Position numbers and translations under genes: made by a program. A stretch of DNA of 64,000 nucleotides, taken from NCBI RefSeq assembly GCF_019343495.1, contig NZ_CP072549.1, positions 372,001 to 436,000 on the forward strand, in the 5' to 3' direction. Below are positions 47,093 through 56,706 of the stretch, one piece after another; position 1 is the first letter of the stretch; each line of letters opens with the position of its first letter. The DNA comes from Acinetobacter lwoffii (GTDB lineage Bacteria; Pseudomonadota; Gammaproteobacteria; Pseudomonadales; Moraxellaceae). The notes beneath the pieces are model-generated. The model did no database searches. It was given only the letters and a program-made list of their open reading frames with translations, and was not told the DNA's origin.

Positions 47093-47518
47093 ATGATGAA
47101 ATTCAAACGCAACCAGGTGGAAGATGTACATATTAATCTGACACCGATGATTGATTGTCTGCTGTTTATTCTGGTCTTTTTACTTTTGTCGACGACATTT
47201 AGCCAAATGAGCCGAATGAATCTGACCTTGCCGGATGCGCAAGGTGTACCGCCTAAAAGCTATGATCAGAAAGTTGAAGTGATTGTGGATGCCAATGGTC
47301 ATTACGCAGTCAATGGTCAATCCTTGGCCAGTAAGGAAGTCGCGGATTTAAATACTGCAATTAAACAGATTTCTAATGAACGCCGTGATGTAATGTTTGT
47401 CATTGCAGCTGACGCAAAAGCCAGCCATCAGGACGTGATTCGTGTCATGGATGTGGCCGGGCAGCTCGGCTTTGTAAATATTAATATCAGTACCAAAGTA
47501 CCCACCCGAGGTTATTAG
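47093..47518 (+). CDS. exbD: ExbD/TolR-family biopolymer transport protein
   Basis: 141 residues. A single N-terminal membrane helix (INLTPMIDCLLFILVFLLLSTTF, with the essential Asp in PMID) and a periplasmic domain with ISTKVP near the end. AGGAGG precedes the start. It partners the ExbB-type protein 7 bp upstream and overlaps the msbA GTG by one base (TAGTG). Confidence 0.92.
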   Translation: MMKFKRNQVEDVHINLTPMIDCLLFILVFLLLSTTFSQMSRMNLTLPDAQGVPPKSYDQKVEVIVDANGHYAVNGQSLASKEVADLNTAIKQISNERRDVMFVIAADAKASHQDVIRVMDVAGQLGFVNINISTKVPTRGY

Positions 47519-49245
47519 TGAAGCACGATTTTAAGGTCTATCTTCGCCTTTTAAGTTATTTAAAACCGTTTTGGGGCATTGCATTGCTTGTCCTGCTGGG
47601 TTTTTCTATTAATGCCGCTACGGAAGTCTCTGTCGCTAAATTACTGGAATATATTATTGAGGCGATTCAAAATAAAGACCAGAGTTTCACATCACTTTTC
47701 CCGTTTTTAGTGGTCATACTCATGTTCTTCCGGGGCCTGGGTTTGTTCATGGGTGGATATTTTACTGCGGTAATTTCCCGGAATCTGGTATTCAATATCC
47801 GTCAGGAAGTTTTTGCAAAATTGCTGCGTTTACCTTCCCAGTATTATCTGGACAATACCAGCGGGCATATTACTGCCAAAATCATGTATAACGTTGAACA
47901 GCTAACCGCTGCTTCAACTGAAGCCCTAAGAACCTTGTTGCAACAAGGTTTGATCACCCTGGCATTATTAGGCTACCTGTTGTATACCAACTGGCGTCTG
48001 ACCATGTGTATCCTGATTTTTGCACCCGTCATAGGTTTTATTATCAGTAAAGCTGCAAGACGGATGCGTAAATTATCGCAACAAGTACAAGACACCATGG
48101 GTGATGTGAACCATGTAGTGCAGGAAACGGTGAATGCCAACCTGATCGTCAAGGGTTTTGGCGGGCAAAGTTCTGAGCAGGAACGCTTTAAACAGAACTC
48201 GCTTGAAAACTTGCGTCGTGGCTTGAAAATGGTCGCTGTGCAACAGTTGAATAGTCCTGTCGTTCAGTTGATCATGTCGATTTCACTGAGTATTGTGATG
48301 TTTATTGCCTTGCGTCCGCAAATTCTGGGTGATACCTCTGCGGGTGAATTTGTCGCTTATATTACTGCGGCGGGTATGCTGGCAAGACCGATCAAAGCCT
48401 TGACGGATATCAATGAAAAAATTCAACGTGGTATGGCTGCGGCTCATTCGGTATTTGAATTGCTGGATATGCCTGAAGAAAAAAATACCGGGACTTTAAC
48501 GGATAGCCTGAAAGGCGATATCGAGTTTAAAGATGTCAACTTGATTTATGATGATGGCCATCATGCTATTCATGACTTTAATTTGCAGGTCAAGGCCGGT
48601 GAAACAGTAGCGCTGGTAGGACGTTCTGGTGCAGGAAAAAGTTCTCTGGTGAATCTGCTGGTGCGTTATCAGGATGCAACTTCTGGGCAGATCTTGCTGG
48701 ATCAGAAACCGATTGAAGATTTTGAAATTACCGCCTTGCGAACCCAGATTGCTATGGTGAACCAGCAAGTAGTACTGTTTAATCGTACCGTGCGGGAAAA
48801 TATTGCTTATGGTCAGCTCGAAGGTGCTTCCGATGAAGATATTATCGCGGCAGCAAAGGCAGCCTATGCGCATGATTTTATTATGGCACTACCGCAAGGT
48901 TATAATACTCAGCTGGGTGCTCAGGGTTTAAACCTGTCTGGTGGCCAGCGTCAGCGCATCGCCATCGCGCGAGCAATTTTGAAAAATGCCTCTATTCTGA
49001 TTCTGGATGAAGCGACCAGTGCGCTGGATAACGAGTCGGAATACTTTATTCAGCGTGCCTTTGATAAAGCCATGCAGGACCGTACCACCATCGTAATTGC
49101 ACATCGTCTATCGACGATTGAAAACGCGGATCGTATTGTTGTCATGGATCAGGGCCGTATTGTTGAGCAGGGCAGTCATGCCGAACTGATTGCGCTACAT
49201 GGTGCTTATTATCAGTTGCATCAGCGTAACTTTGAGGAACAGTAA
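47518..49245 (+). CDS. msbA: Lipid A export ATP-binding/permease protein MsbA
   Basis: 575 residues, one-polypeptide ABC exporter starting at GTG 47518. Six membrane segments occupy the first 310 residues, then the ATPase with VGRSGAGKSSLVNLL, LSGGQRQRIAIARAI, ILILDEATSALDNES and IVIAHRLSTIENAD. It flips core-lipid A across the inner membrane. Positioned between exbBD and lpxK, in the usual LPS operon. Confidence 0.95.
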   Translation: MKHDFKVYLRLLSYLKPFWGIALLVLLGFSINAATEVSVAKLLEYIIEAIQNKDQSFTSLFPFLVVILMFFRGLGLFMGGYFTAVISRNLVFNIRQEVFAKLLRLPSQYYLDNTSGHITAKIMYNVEQLTAASTEALRTLLQQGLITLALLGYLLYTNWRLTMCILIFAPVIGFIISKAARRMRKLSQQVQDTMGDVNHVVQETVNANLIVKGFGGQSSEQERFKQNSLENLRRGLKMVAVQQLNSPVVQLIMSISLSIVMFIALRPQILGDTSAGEFVAYITAAGMLARPIKALTDINEKIQRGMAAAHSVFELLDMPEEKNTGTLTDSLKGDIEFKDVNLIYDDGHHAIHDFNLQVKAGETVALVGRSGAGKSSLVNLLVRYQDATSGQILLDQKPIEDFEITALRTQIAMVNQQVVLFNRTVRENIAYGQLEGASDEDIIAAAKAAYAHDFIMALPQGYNTQLGAQGLNLSGGQRQRIAIARAILKNASILILDEATSALDNESEYFIQRAFDKAMQDRTTIVIAHRLSTIENADRIVVMDQGRIVEQGSHAELIALHGAYYQLHQRNFEEQ

Positions 49246-49248
49246 CTT

Positions 49249-50253
49249 ATGGCACTGGCACAAATCATTCAGGATGCTTGGAATGCACAGGCAAAGTGGC
49301 TGGTGGTGCTGCGTCCTTTGTCATGGTTGTATCGCCTGGGTTTTGTCAGCAATCACTGGCTTTATCAAAAAGGCATCAAAAAAAGTTATAGTGCACCAAT
49401 TCCCGTTATGGTAATTGGTAACATCACAGTCGGTGGTAGCGGTAAAACACCTTTGTTGATTCATCTGGTGGATTATTTAACCGAGAAAAATGTTCGAGTA
49501 GGCGTGATCAGTCGAGGCTATGGCGGCCAAGGTCCATTTCCTGCCTATGTCGACTTTAATACCTTGCCGGAGATTGTCGGAGATGAGCCTGCCTTGATTG
49601 TACAGGCAACAGGCGTGCCGATGGCAGTTGGTCCCAACCGGCAGAAAAGTATCGAGTTATTGCTGCACAAACATGAACTAGATCTGATTATCTGTGATGA
49701 TGGCCTGCAGCATTGGGCCTTGAATCGCCAGATTGAGTGGATTGTGCTGGATAATAATCGCGGTCTGGGTACTCAGAAACTGCTTCCAGAAGGTTATCTA
49801 CGTGAACCAGTGACCCGTTTGAAAACGGGAACCGTAATTGAGCATTCGGCTAACCCAAGCTCTGAACTGCATATGCATCTGGCTGCATCACAGCCTTATT
49901 TGCTTAATCAGGACAACACTAAAATCTTTAACCCTCAAGCGGCTTTTTATGCGGTAGTCGGCATTGGCTTTCCACAGCGGTTTTATCAGACCTTGCAAAA
50001 TTTAGGCATAGAACAATTTCAGTGTCATGAGTTTCCAGACCATCATGACTATGACATTGAAGATTTACAGTTCGATGATAACAATCCGATTATTACCACT
50101 GAAAAAGACGCAATAAAAATTATGGCGCTACTTAAACAATATCCAGATTTTAAACAGGATATCTGGGTGGTGCCAGTCGATGCAGTCCTATCGCCAGCCT
50201 GCTATACAGTCTTGCAGCAACAGTTACAACAATACGGTATTCAAATTTCTTAA
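49249..50253 (+). CDS. lpxK: Tetraacyldisaccharide 4'-kinase LpxK
   Basis: 334 residues. MVIGNITVGGSGKTPLLIHLV is the P-loop; GVISRGYGGQGP, GDEPALIVQATGVPMAVGPNR and CDDGLQHWALNR are LpxK motifs. It phosphorylates the lipid A precursor. It starts 3 bp after msbA, a strong sign of a shared operon. The small Trm112-type gene found between lpxK and kdsB in Pseudomonas is absent. Confidence 0.96.
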   Translation: MALAQIIQDAWNAQAKWLVVLRPLSWLYRLGFVSNHWLYQKGIKKSYSAPIPVMVIGNITVGGSGKTPLLIHLVDYLTEKNVRVGVISRGYGGQGPFPAYVDFNTLPEIVGDEPALIVQATGVPMAVGPNRQKSIELLLHKHELDLIICDDGLQHWALNRQIEWIVLDNNRGLGTQKLLPEGYLREPVTRLKTGTVIEHSANPSSELHMHLAASQPYLLNQDNTKIFNPQAAFYAVVGIGFPQRFYQTLQNLGIEQFQCHEFPDHHDYDIEDLQFDDNNPIITTEKDAIKIMALLKQYPDFKQDIWVVPVDAVLSPACYTVLQQQLQQYGIQIS

Positions 50254-50265
50254 GGCTCATTCATT

Positions 50266-51027
50266 ATGAAACACATTGTTATTCCTGCACGTTTCGCCAG
50301 TTCACGTTTACCGGGTAAACCTTTGCTGGAAATTCATGGTCGTCCCATGATTCTGCGGGTAGTGGACCAAGCCAAAAAAGTGCAAGGTTTTGACGATCTG
50401 TGTGTGGCAACTGATGATGAGCGTATTGCAGCCGTTTGCCGTGCTGAAGGCATTGATGTGGTGATTACCTCAGCGGATCATCCTTCAGGCACAGACCGCT
50501 TGAGTGAAGTGGCTCGAACTAAAGGCTGGGCCAGTGATGACATCATTGTCAATGTACAGGGGGATGAACCTTTACTGCCGGCGCAACTGGTAAAACAGGT
50601 TGCTCAACTCTTGGAAGATCAGCCTGAATCTTCCATGTCGACGCTATGTGAGCCGATCCATCAACTGGATGAATTCAAACGCGACAGCATTGTAAAAGTC
50701 GTAATGTCAAAACACCAGCAGGCATTGTATTTTAGCCGTGCTACCATTCCTTATGACCGTGATGGCGCGAAACTGGCTGAACTGAAGCTGCATGATCAGG
50801 CCTATCGTCATTTAGGTCTATATGCCTATAGGGTCAAACTGTTGCAAGAATATGTGACCTGGGAAATGGGTGTGCTGGAGAAACTGGAATCTCTAGAACA
50901 GTTACGGGTACTGGAAAATGGACACCGTATTGCCATTGCGGTGGCTGAAGCCAATTTGCCGCCAGGGGTAGATACCCAGGAAGATCTGGATCGCCTAAAT
51001 CAGATGGAGCTTTCCCATTTTGCCTAA
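50266..51027 (+). CDS. kdsB: 3-deoxy-manno-octulosonate cytidylyltransferase
   Basis: 253 residues. [49 protein letters not shown] and [11 protein letters not shown] are the family motifs. It makes CMP-Kdo for the inner core of LPS. Spacing of 12 bp from lpxK indicates cotranscription. Confidence 0.97.
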   Translation: MKHIVIPARFASSRLPGKPLLEIHGRPMILRVVDQAKKVQGFDDLCVATDDERIAAVCRAEGIDVVITSADHPSGTDRLSEVARTKGWASDDIIVNVQGDEPLLPAQLVKQVAQLLEDQPESSMSTLCEPIHQLDEFKRDSIVKVVMSKHQQALYFSRATIPYDRDGAKLAELKLHDQAYRHLGLYAYRVKLLQEYVTWEMGVLEKLESLEQLRVLENGHRIAIAVAEANLPPGVDTQEDLDRLNQMELSHFA

Positions 51028-51041
51028 GAAGAGTCAAATAC

Positions 51042-52022
51042 ATGCCTTTTGATGTCAATGCACATATCTATCCATGGCAGCAACAGGTTTGGGAAACCCT
51101 GACCGGACGCTTTCCCAAGCTTGGGCATGGTTTATTGTTTTATGGAAAAAAAGGCTGTGGCAAAGAAGCGTTTACCCAACAGTTTCTGGCTTGGGTGTTA
51201 TGCCTGAATCGTCAGCCTGCCGGGCCATGTGGTGAATGCAGTAGCTGCCAATGGTTAAAGGCAGATACCCATCCCAACTATGTGCATATCAGTACCGATG
51301 AAGACAATAAAAAACAGAATGCTAAAATCAAGATCGAGAAGATTCGTGATCTTCTGCCTTTTGTGCAACAGACTGTAGATGGCTGGCGTGTAATTGTGAT
51401 TGAGCCGGCAGAAGCCTTAAATATTGCCTCTGCTAACGCCTTGCTTAAAACACTGGAAGAACCCGGTGATAATACGGTGATTATTTTACTGGCGAATCAT
51501 TATTTAAAATTGCCCGCGACCATCCGCAGTCGTTTGCAGCATTTTGCTTTGGATCGAATTTCCGCAGAACAATTTAGCGATTATGTCCAGAAGCAGTTAC
51601 CAGATGCAGGCGCTAGCCAGCAACAGTTATTGATGAACCTGTCTAATCAGATGCCGTTACAGGCATTAGAGGTTGCACAAAGTGCCTGGCTGCCACTGCG
51701 TCAGGAATTCCTGCAAGACTGGCAAAAACTGGTCATTCAAAAAAATATGCCACTGGCAATTGCGACCAAATGGAATAAAAGCCTGAGTTTTGGTGAATTT
51801 GCTCAAATGTTTGAATACTTGTTGTCCGATTTAATTTGTGTCAAGCTAAATCAGACGGTGAAAAACATTGATCTTGAGTTGAATGTGCTTGCCGAACAAT
51901 ATTCATTAGAAGCACTTTTTAAAATTTATGAAGATTTTCAGCGCGCCAAGCAATATCTCGAGCAGAATGTCCAAAGCAATCTGGTCATCGATGAACTGTT
52001 TATCAAGCTGATGAATCTTTAA
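51042..52022 (+). CDS. holB: DNA polymerase III delta-prime subunit
   Basis: 326 residues. GHGLLFYGKKGCGKEAFTQQFL is the remnant P-loop, then zinc-binding CLNRQ...CGECSSC, IEPAEALNIASANALLKTLEEPGDNTVIIL (clamp-loader motif with SRC-like IRSRLQ). It is part of the clamp-loader complex. Starts 14 bp after kdsB and is followed by pilZ, the order seen in Pseudomonas. Confidence 0.92.
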   Translation: MPFDVNAHIYPWQQQVWETLTGRFPKLGHGLLFYGKKGCGKEAFTQQFLAWVLCLNRQPAGPCGECSSCQWLKADTHPNYVHISTDEDNKKQNAKIKIEKIRDLLPFVQQTVDGWRVIVIEPAEALNIASANALLKTLEEPGDNTVIILLANHYLKLPATIRSRLQHFALDRISAEQFSDYVQKQLPDAGASQQQLLMNLSNQMPLQALEVAQSAWLPLRQEFLQDWQKLVIQKNMPLAIATKWNKSLSFGEFAQMFEYLLSDLICVKLNQTVKNIDLELNVLAEQYSLEALFKIYEDFQRAKQYLEQNVQSNLVIDELFIKLMNL

Positions 52023-52037
52023 TTAAGGGGAAATCAC

Positions 52038-52379
52038 ATGCAACCACGTATGGGCGGTATTATTCAGGCTACTATTCCTGACATTGAAACACTGTTTGCC
52101 AGCTATATGCCTTATGTTGTGGGTGGTGGGCTTTTTATTCCTTCCAAGCAGCCGGTCAAACTGGGCGAAGAGGTTTTTGTATTGACGACTTTGCCTGACC
52201 AGACCCAGAAAATTCCTTTAACCGGTAAAGTCATCTGGGTCTCGCAAAAGCAGAATGGCATCAAGCCACAAGGCTTTGGCATCCAGTTAAGCGGTGAAAA
52301 AGGCGTTTATTTTAAAAATGAAGCAGATCGTCTGGTTGCAGGTCTTAAATCTGAAGGACGTAAAAGTTACACTATGTAG
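52038..52379 (+). CDS. pilZ: Type IV pilus PilZ-domain protein
   Basis: 113 residues, a lone PilZ domain: SYMPYVVGGGLFIPSKQPVKLGEEVFV and GKVIWVSQ. The typical c-di-GMP-binding RxxxR / D-x-S-x-x-G residues are not obvious, as in the founding PilZ of Pseudomonas, which does not bind the nucleotide but aids pilus assembly. The holB-pilZ-tatD order supports this identity. Confidence 0.88.
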   Translation: MQPRMGGIIQATIPDIETLFASYMPYVVGGGLFIPSKQPVKLGEEVFVLTTLPDQTQKIPLTGKVIWVSQKQNGIKPQGFGIQLSGEKGVYFKNEADRLVAGLKSEGRKSYTM

Positions 52380-52406
52380 TTAATTTACCCTTGGTAGGAA
52401 CGCATC

Positions 52407-53180
52407 GTGTTTGTAGATACTCATTGTCATTTAACCCTGCTTGATTTGACACCATATCATGGTGATCTGGACCAAGCATTGGCTCAGGCTCGTGAAGCCG
52501 GTGTTTCCAAATTCATGAGTATCTCGGTCGATCTGGATGATCATATCGAGCTGGCCAAAATTGCCGCGTGTCATGCAGATGTCGGATATACCGTTGGCGT
52601 ACATCCTTGCGAAGATGCTGCAACCATGGCGCGTGCCACGACTGAATATCTGGTCGAACTGGCGCAACCGGAGAAAGTCTGGGCACTCGGTGAAACAGGT
52701 CTGGACTATTATCACAGTACCGATTTTATTGCAGAGCAAAAAGCCTGTTTCGCCCGGCATATCCATGCGTCACAAATCACCAAAAAACCTGTAGTCGTTC
52801 ATACCCGTTCCGCCAAGCATGATACCGTCGATATTATTCGCGCGGAAAAATCTACGCATGGCATCCTGCACTGTTTTACCGAGGACTGGGAAACCGCTAA
52901 AGCAGTACTGGATTGCGGCTATTATGTTTCATTTTCCGGAATTGTTTCATTTAAAAATGCGCAGGATCTGCGTGATGTCGCCAAACAGGTTCCGCTGGAT
53001 CGTGTGCTGATTGAAACCGATAGTCCTTATCTTGCGCCAATGCCGTATCGTGGCAAATCTAATGAGCCTAAATACGTTCCTTATGTAGCCAAAGCGCTTT
53101 GCGATGTATATGATAAGTCGCTAGAAGAAATGGCTTTTATCACAAAGCAGAACTTTGAAAATCTTCTGAATTTAAAGTAA
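52407..53180 (+). CDS. tatD: TatD-family hydrolase
   Basis: 257 residues. Metal-binding DTHCHLT at the N-terminus, GVHPCE, ALGETGLDYY, VHTRSA and ETDSPYLAPMPYRGKSNEP are TatD motifs. Members are metal-dependent deoxyribonucleases with unclear role. Exact paralogue (TatD, YcfH) is not certain; the neighbourhood fits YcfH. Confidence 0.9.
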   Translation: MFVDTHCHLTLLDLTPYHGDLDQALAQAREAGVSKFMSISVDLDDHIELAKIAACHADVGYTVGVHPCEDAATMARATTEYLVELAQPEKVWALGETGLDYYHSTDFIAEQKACFARHIHASQITKKPVVVHTRSAKHDTVDIIRAEKSTHGILHCFTEDWETAKAVLDCGYYVSFSGIVSFKNAQDLRDVAKQVPLDRVLIETDSPYLAPMPYRGKSNEPKYVPYVAKALCDVYDKSLEEMAFITKQNFENLLNLK

Positions 53181-53221
53181 ATAAAGTTATATAAAGTACA
53201 AAGAGAGTTTATAGGGTGAAG

Positions 53222-53836
53222 ATGGATCGTCAGGCTCAGTTTCGAGCAAGAGAAACCTTGATTTTTCAAGTTGCAGAACAGCTCCTGTTGGAAAATGGTG
53301 AAGCAGGAATGACGCTAGATGCGCTGGCTGCCGAGCTTGATCTGGCCAAAGGGACACTTTATAAACATTTTCAGAGTAAAGATGAGCTGTACATGCTGCT
53401 GATTATCCGTAATGAGCGCATGTTGCTGGAAATGATTCAGGATAGCGATAAAGCCTTTCCTGAACATCTGGCCTTCTTTATGCTGCATCATTTACATCAT
53501 CCGGAACGAACCGTGCTGTTTCATCAGATTGAAGAACGCCTGTCGACGACTGGGGTTGGAATCCAGCACCTTTTTAGCGAACTTTATCAGGTGCGCAAAC
53601 AGCGTTTACGCCTGATTATCCGTATGACAGAAACTTATCTGGCTTCTATTAATAGCCGCATGTCAGTACGCGATTATCTGGCTTCGATCTGGTCGTTGAC
53701 CCATGGTGCAGCTGCAATTCTTAATTCCAGTTTCTATCAGCGTTATTTGGGTTCGCGCGATACATTGCGTGTAGCCTATATCGATCAGGCACTGGCTTTG
53801 CCTAAGCAGGTACATTCAGCCGAGCAGTTTGCCTAA
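53222..53836 (+). CDS. TetR/AcrR-family transcriptional regulator
   Basis: About 204 residues; start could be ATG 53222 or GTG 53216. The N-terminal helix-turn-helix is typical (ETLIFQVAEQLLLENG, MTLDALAAELDLAKGTLYKHFQSKDELY). The C-terminal ligand domain is of a Pseudomonas-like type (AcrR_C). Targets are unknown; the tatD and gsp neighbours give no clue. Confidence 0.9.
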   Translation: MDRQAQFRARETLIFQVAEQLLLENGEAGMTLDALAAELDLAKGTLYKHFQSKDELYMLLIIRNERMLLEMIQDSDKAFPEHLAFFMLHHLHHPERTVLFHQIEERLSTTGVGIQHLFSELYQVRKQRLRLIIRMTETYLASINSRMSVRDYLASIWSLTHGAAAILNSSFYQRYLGSRDTLRVAYIDQALALPKQVHSAEQFA

Positions 53837-53845
53837 GGTTGTCCT

Positions 53846-54397
53846 ATGATCAGATCACCTCACAGTGCAGTTCGTGGCTTTACCTTAATCGAATTGATGG
53901 TGGTGATTGTGATTATGGGAATTATGGCTTCACTAGTGCTGCTGAATACCAGTGGTGTCGATCAGCGCAAAGCGATGCAGGCACGGGAAATTTTATTGGT
54001 GGACTTGCAACGGGTGCTACGCGAGGCTAATGACCAATCCAGAATACTCGCGCTTGACGTTCAATCAGCGACAGATGTCACGCCATTTCGCTATGGAATT
54101 ATAGAATATCGTTCGGCAGCGCAGACTGAACCGAACCTGCAAAATGAGAAATGGCAAAATTATGCAGATTTTAAATTGCGTAGTTTGCCTGATCATATTT
54201 CCTTTCAAATTCAGGCACTGGAACAGCAGCGTTATGCCAGGGCACAAAATCGTGACCTGACTCAGGCAAATTCACCTCAATTAATCTGGCTCGGCAATGG
54301 TGAAGTCAAACCGGTGCGGATTCAGTTCTTTTTAGAAGACCGTGAAGTGGGTGCTGCGATTGAGATTGATCATCTGGGTAAAATCAATGAAATCTAG
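53846..54397 (+). CDS. gspH: Type II secretion minor pseudopilin GspH
   Basis: 183 residues. Prepilin leader RGFTLIELMVVIVIMGIMASLVLL near the N-terminus with cleavage after Gly and conserved Glu+5. The C-terminal domain is a GspH-like beta-rich module. It is the first of four minor pseudopilins. It belongs to the tip-assembling complex of the type II secretion system. Confidence 0.9.
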   Translation: MIRSPHSAVRGFTLIELMVVIVIMGIMASLVLLNTSGVDQRKAMQAREILLVDLQRVLREANDQSRILALDVQSATDVTPFRYGIIEYRSAAQTEPNLQNEKWQNYADFKLRSLPDHISFQIQALEQQRYARAQNRDLTQANSPQLIWLGNGEVKPVRIQFFLEDREVGAAIEIDHLGKINEI

Positions 54398-54556
54398 ATA
54401 TTTCAAGCAGAGCGCTGGGTCTGGTGTAATCAAGTTGTTTAAGGCGAGTGTTCATGGATTTGATCATGTGTGCTGCAAGCATAGGACTTCGTCTTGCGCT
54501 GCTATCGGACTTTCTTGCGCGACAATGTCGCTCAGGTCGAGTGTTACTCGACTTAA
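54398..54556 (+). repeat. Palindrome- and repeat-rich stretch at the gspH-gspI junction
   Basis: Contains near-repeats GGACTTCGTCTTGCGC (54484-54499) and GGACTTTCTTGCGC (54507-54520), a 13-bp palindrome GCGACA-A-TGTCGC (54519-54531) centred on the gspI ATG at 54525, and hairpin GTCGAGT-GTT-ACTCGAC (54536-54552) inside the gspI leader. The stretch stays open in the gspI frame. Looks like a short palindromic element inserted at the operon junction, or a translation-control structure. Confidence 0.5.
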
Positions 54557-54938
54557 TCGTGCCTCAGGTTTTACCTTATTGGAAGTTATGGTCGCCTTGG
54601 CAATTTTTGCGACCGCAGCCATAACCCTGACCAAAGTCGCGATGCAATATACCCAATCCACCTCAAATGCCATTCTACGTACCAAAGCACAGTTTGTTGC
54701 CTTAAATGAAGTGGCACAAATGGAAATCAATCAGGAATGGATGGAAGGCACGGCTTCCAAACAGCTGACCCAGCAAGGTGAAACCTGGCAGATTGACAAG
54801 CGTAGTGAGCCGACGGTCAGTCCGAATGTCCAGCGAATCGAATTACAGATTAGTCTGGTTAATCAGGACAGTGGTCAGGTTGAATCTGGCATCAGCAGTC
54901 TGATGTTCTTTAATCATCGTATGAACAATACTCCATGA
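54525..54938 (+). CDS. gspI: Type II secretion minor pseudopilin GspI
   Basis: 137 residues from ATG 54525; an upstream reading from ATG 54387 is open but would add 46 residues without a pilin-like leader. The leader MSLRSSVTRLNRASG is followed by FTLLEVMVALAIFATAAI. C-terminal domain is short, normal for GspI. A 127-bp gap separates it from gspH, unlike the overlapping genes elsewhere in this operon. It overlaps gspJ by 4 bp (ATGA). Confidence 0.85.
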   Translation: MSLRSSVTRLNRASGFTLLEVMVALAIFATAAITLTKVAMQYTQSTSNAILRTKAQFVALNEVAQMEINQEWMEGTASKQLTQQGETWQIDKRSEPTVSPNVQRIELQISLVNQDSGQVESGISSLMFFNHRMNNTP

Positions 54939-55576
54939 AGCCTAAAGGATTTACCCTGGTTGAATTAATGGTCGCAATTGCGATCTTTGCGGTGCTGTCT
55001 GCTTTGGGCTGGAAAGTTTTTGATTATATTGTCAAAACCAAAGATCAGAATGTGATTCATGAACAGCGTTTAGGTCAGTTACAGCAAACCTATCAGCAGA
55101 TTCTGCGAGATACCGTACAGGCAGTACCCTTAACGGCCAATATCAATGGCGATATTCAGCCGGCTCTAGTGCTACAGAACGGACGCTTTAATTTCAGTAA
55201 AACTGGAGTGACTGACCCTTTGGAAGAGGGGATTTCCCCAGATGAGCGCATTGAATATCAGTATCGAGCTGATGAGCAGAAACTTTATCGCTTGAAATAC
55301 CGGAACCTGAATCAGACAGGTCAAGATCAGCCCGAATCCAGTGTTTTATTGTCGGAAGTGGAACAATTCCAGATCGTCGTACTCAATCCGAATGAGCTCA
55401 CGCAATGGCCAGATGCTTCTGCTGATCTGAATCAGTTGGAGCATAAACAGCGTTTGCCTAAAGGGATTAAAATCAATTTAACCGTGAATGGTGTAAGTTA
55501 TGAATGGATGTTCAGTTTATTGAATACGGACTTTTTGCTTGATACTCAGAACACCGGTCAACCCAGCTCAGAATAA
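54935..55576 (+). CDS. gspJ: Type II secretion minor pseudopilin GspJ
   Basis: 213 residues. Leader MKPKG and FTLVELMVAIAIFAVLSALGW, cleavage after Gly; body ...RLGQLQQTYQQILRDTVQAV typical of GspJ. Part of the tip complex with GspI and GspK. Followed by gspK 7 bp later. Confidence 0.93.
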   Translation: MKPKGFTLVELMVAIAIFAVLSALGWKVFDYIVKTKDQNVIHEQRLGQLQQTYQQILRDTVQAVPLTANINGDIQPALVLQNGRFNFSKTGVTDPLEEGISPDERIEYQYRADEQKLYRLKYRNLNQTGQDQPESSVLLSEVEQFQIVVLNPNELTQWPDASADLNQLEHKQRLPKGIKINLTVNGVSYEWMFSLLNTDFLLDTQNTGQPSSE

Positions 55577-55582
55577 TAAGAA

Positions 55583-56554
55583 ATGAAAATGAATAAAGCG
55601 ATCATGATCAAGCAGCAGCAGGGCATTGCACTGATTACCATTCTGGTGATGGTAGCGCTAGCGACTATTCTGGCGGCTACGATTGCGCAACGTCAAGCTG
55701 CAACTGCTGAAAGCACTGCCTATTTGATGCGACAAAACCAGTCCTTAATGTATGCCAAAAGTGCTGAGGCCTTTTTTTCTGAATTGCTGGTCGATGAAGC
55801 TGAAAATGCCGCAAAGGTCGACCATCTGCAGGAAACCTGGGCGCAGCCCATGCCAGCTTTTCCGGTAGATGACGGTTATGTCTCCGGAATAATACAGGAT
55901 GAATCAGGCAAGTTTAATTTAAATAGCCTGATTACTGCCGAAGGCGCAGTCAATGAAAATGCCAAAGCATGGTTCGAGCTGATTCTAAAACGTGCCGGTT
56001 TGCCGGAACAGCTGAGTGAAGCAGTCATTGACTGGCAGGATGCAGACGAGCTGGTCAGTGGGGGCATGGGCGCCGAATCTAACTATTATCAAGGCTTGCC
56101 AAATGCTGCTTTGCCACCGAATGCAAAATTTCACAGCGTAGAAGAATTAAAGCTGGTACGTGGTTTTAAAGAGAGTAAATATAAGCTGATAGCACCTTAT
56201 CTGAGTACTGCACCGGTGCAGGAGGGCTTGGTCAATATTAATACCGCTTCAGCTTTTCTTTTGGCCAGTATGGATGAAAAGCTGGATGTGAATGCAGTGC
56301 AGCAATTGCTGGATCAGCGTCAGGCCAATTTGGAGCACTTTTCCAATGTGACTGATCTATGGTCACTGGAGCCTTTCGCTCAGGTCGATGCGGACAAGCG
56401 TAATTTGTTTAACAGTCTGCTTGGGGTGCAATCCAATTATTTTAAAGCCCGAATCGAAGTGGTTTTAAGTGAGCGTAAGCGCCAATTTAGTAGTGATCTG
56501 GTTCGCCAGGACAAACAGGTTTATGTCGCTTACCGTAGCATGGCGCCATTTTAA
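55583..56554 (+). CDS. gspK: Type II secretion minor pseudopilin GspK
   Basis: 323 residues, the largest minor pseudopilin. The leader KQQQGIALITILVMVALATILAATIAQRQ lacks Glu+5, typical for GspK. The long alpha-helical insert (LSEAVIDWQDADEL, VNINTAS) is typical of the family. It ends the gspH-K cluster; the rest of the type II secretion genes are not in the window. Confidence 0.93.
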   Translation: MKMNKAIMIKQQQGIALITILVMVALATILAATIAQRQAATAESTAYLMRQNQSLMYAKSAEAFFSELLVDEAENAAKVDHLQETWAQPMPAFPVDDGYVSGIIQDESGKFNLNSLITAEGAVNENAKAWFELILKRAGLPEQLSEAVIDWQDADELVSGGMGAESNYYQGLPNAALPPNAKFHSVEELKLVRGFKESKYKLIAPYLSTAPVQEGLVNINTASAFLLASMDEKLDVNAVQQLLDQRQANLEHFSNVTDLWSLEPFAQVDADKRNLFNSLLGVQSNYFKARIEVVLSERKRQFSSDLVRQDKQVYVAYRSMAPF

Positions 56555-56706
56555 TTTTAGCTCATGAATTGTACAGGCTGTATAAGCGCAAATGCCGGGC
56601 TGATGCCTTTTCCCTATCATGCTAAACAGCAAAATTAATCCTCAAAGCTTTACTTTTGCTTTATAATCAAAATTAATTCACCTATTTTTTGACGACATTA
56701 CGGCAT

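Noticed and set aside
53839..54030. 63-codon frame at the gspH start
   Set aside because: A shifted frame of gspH; the prepilin leader is in the other frame.
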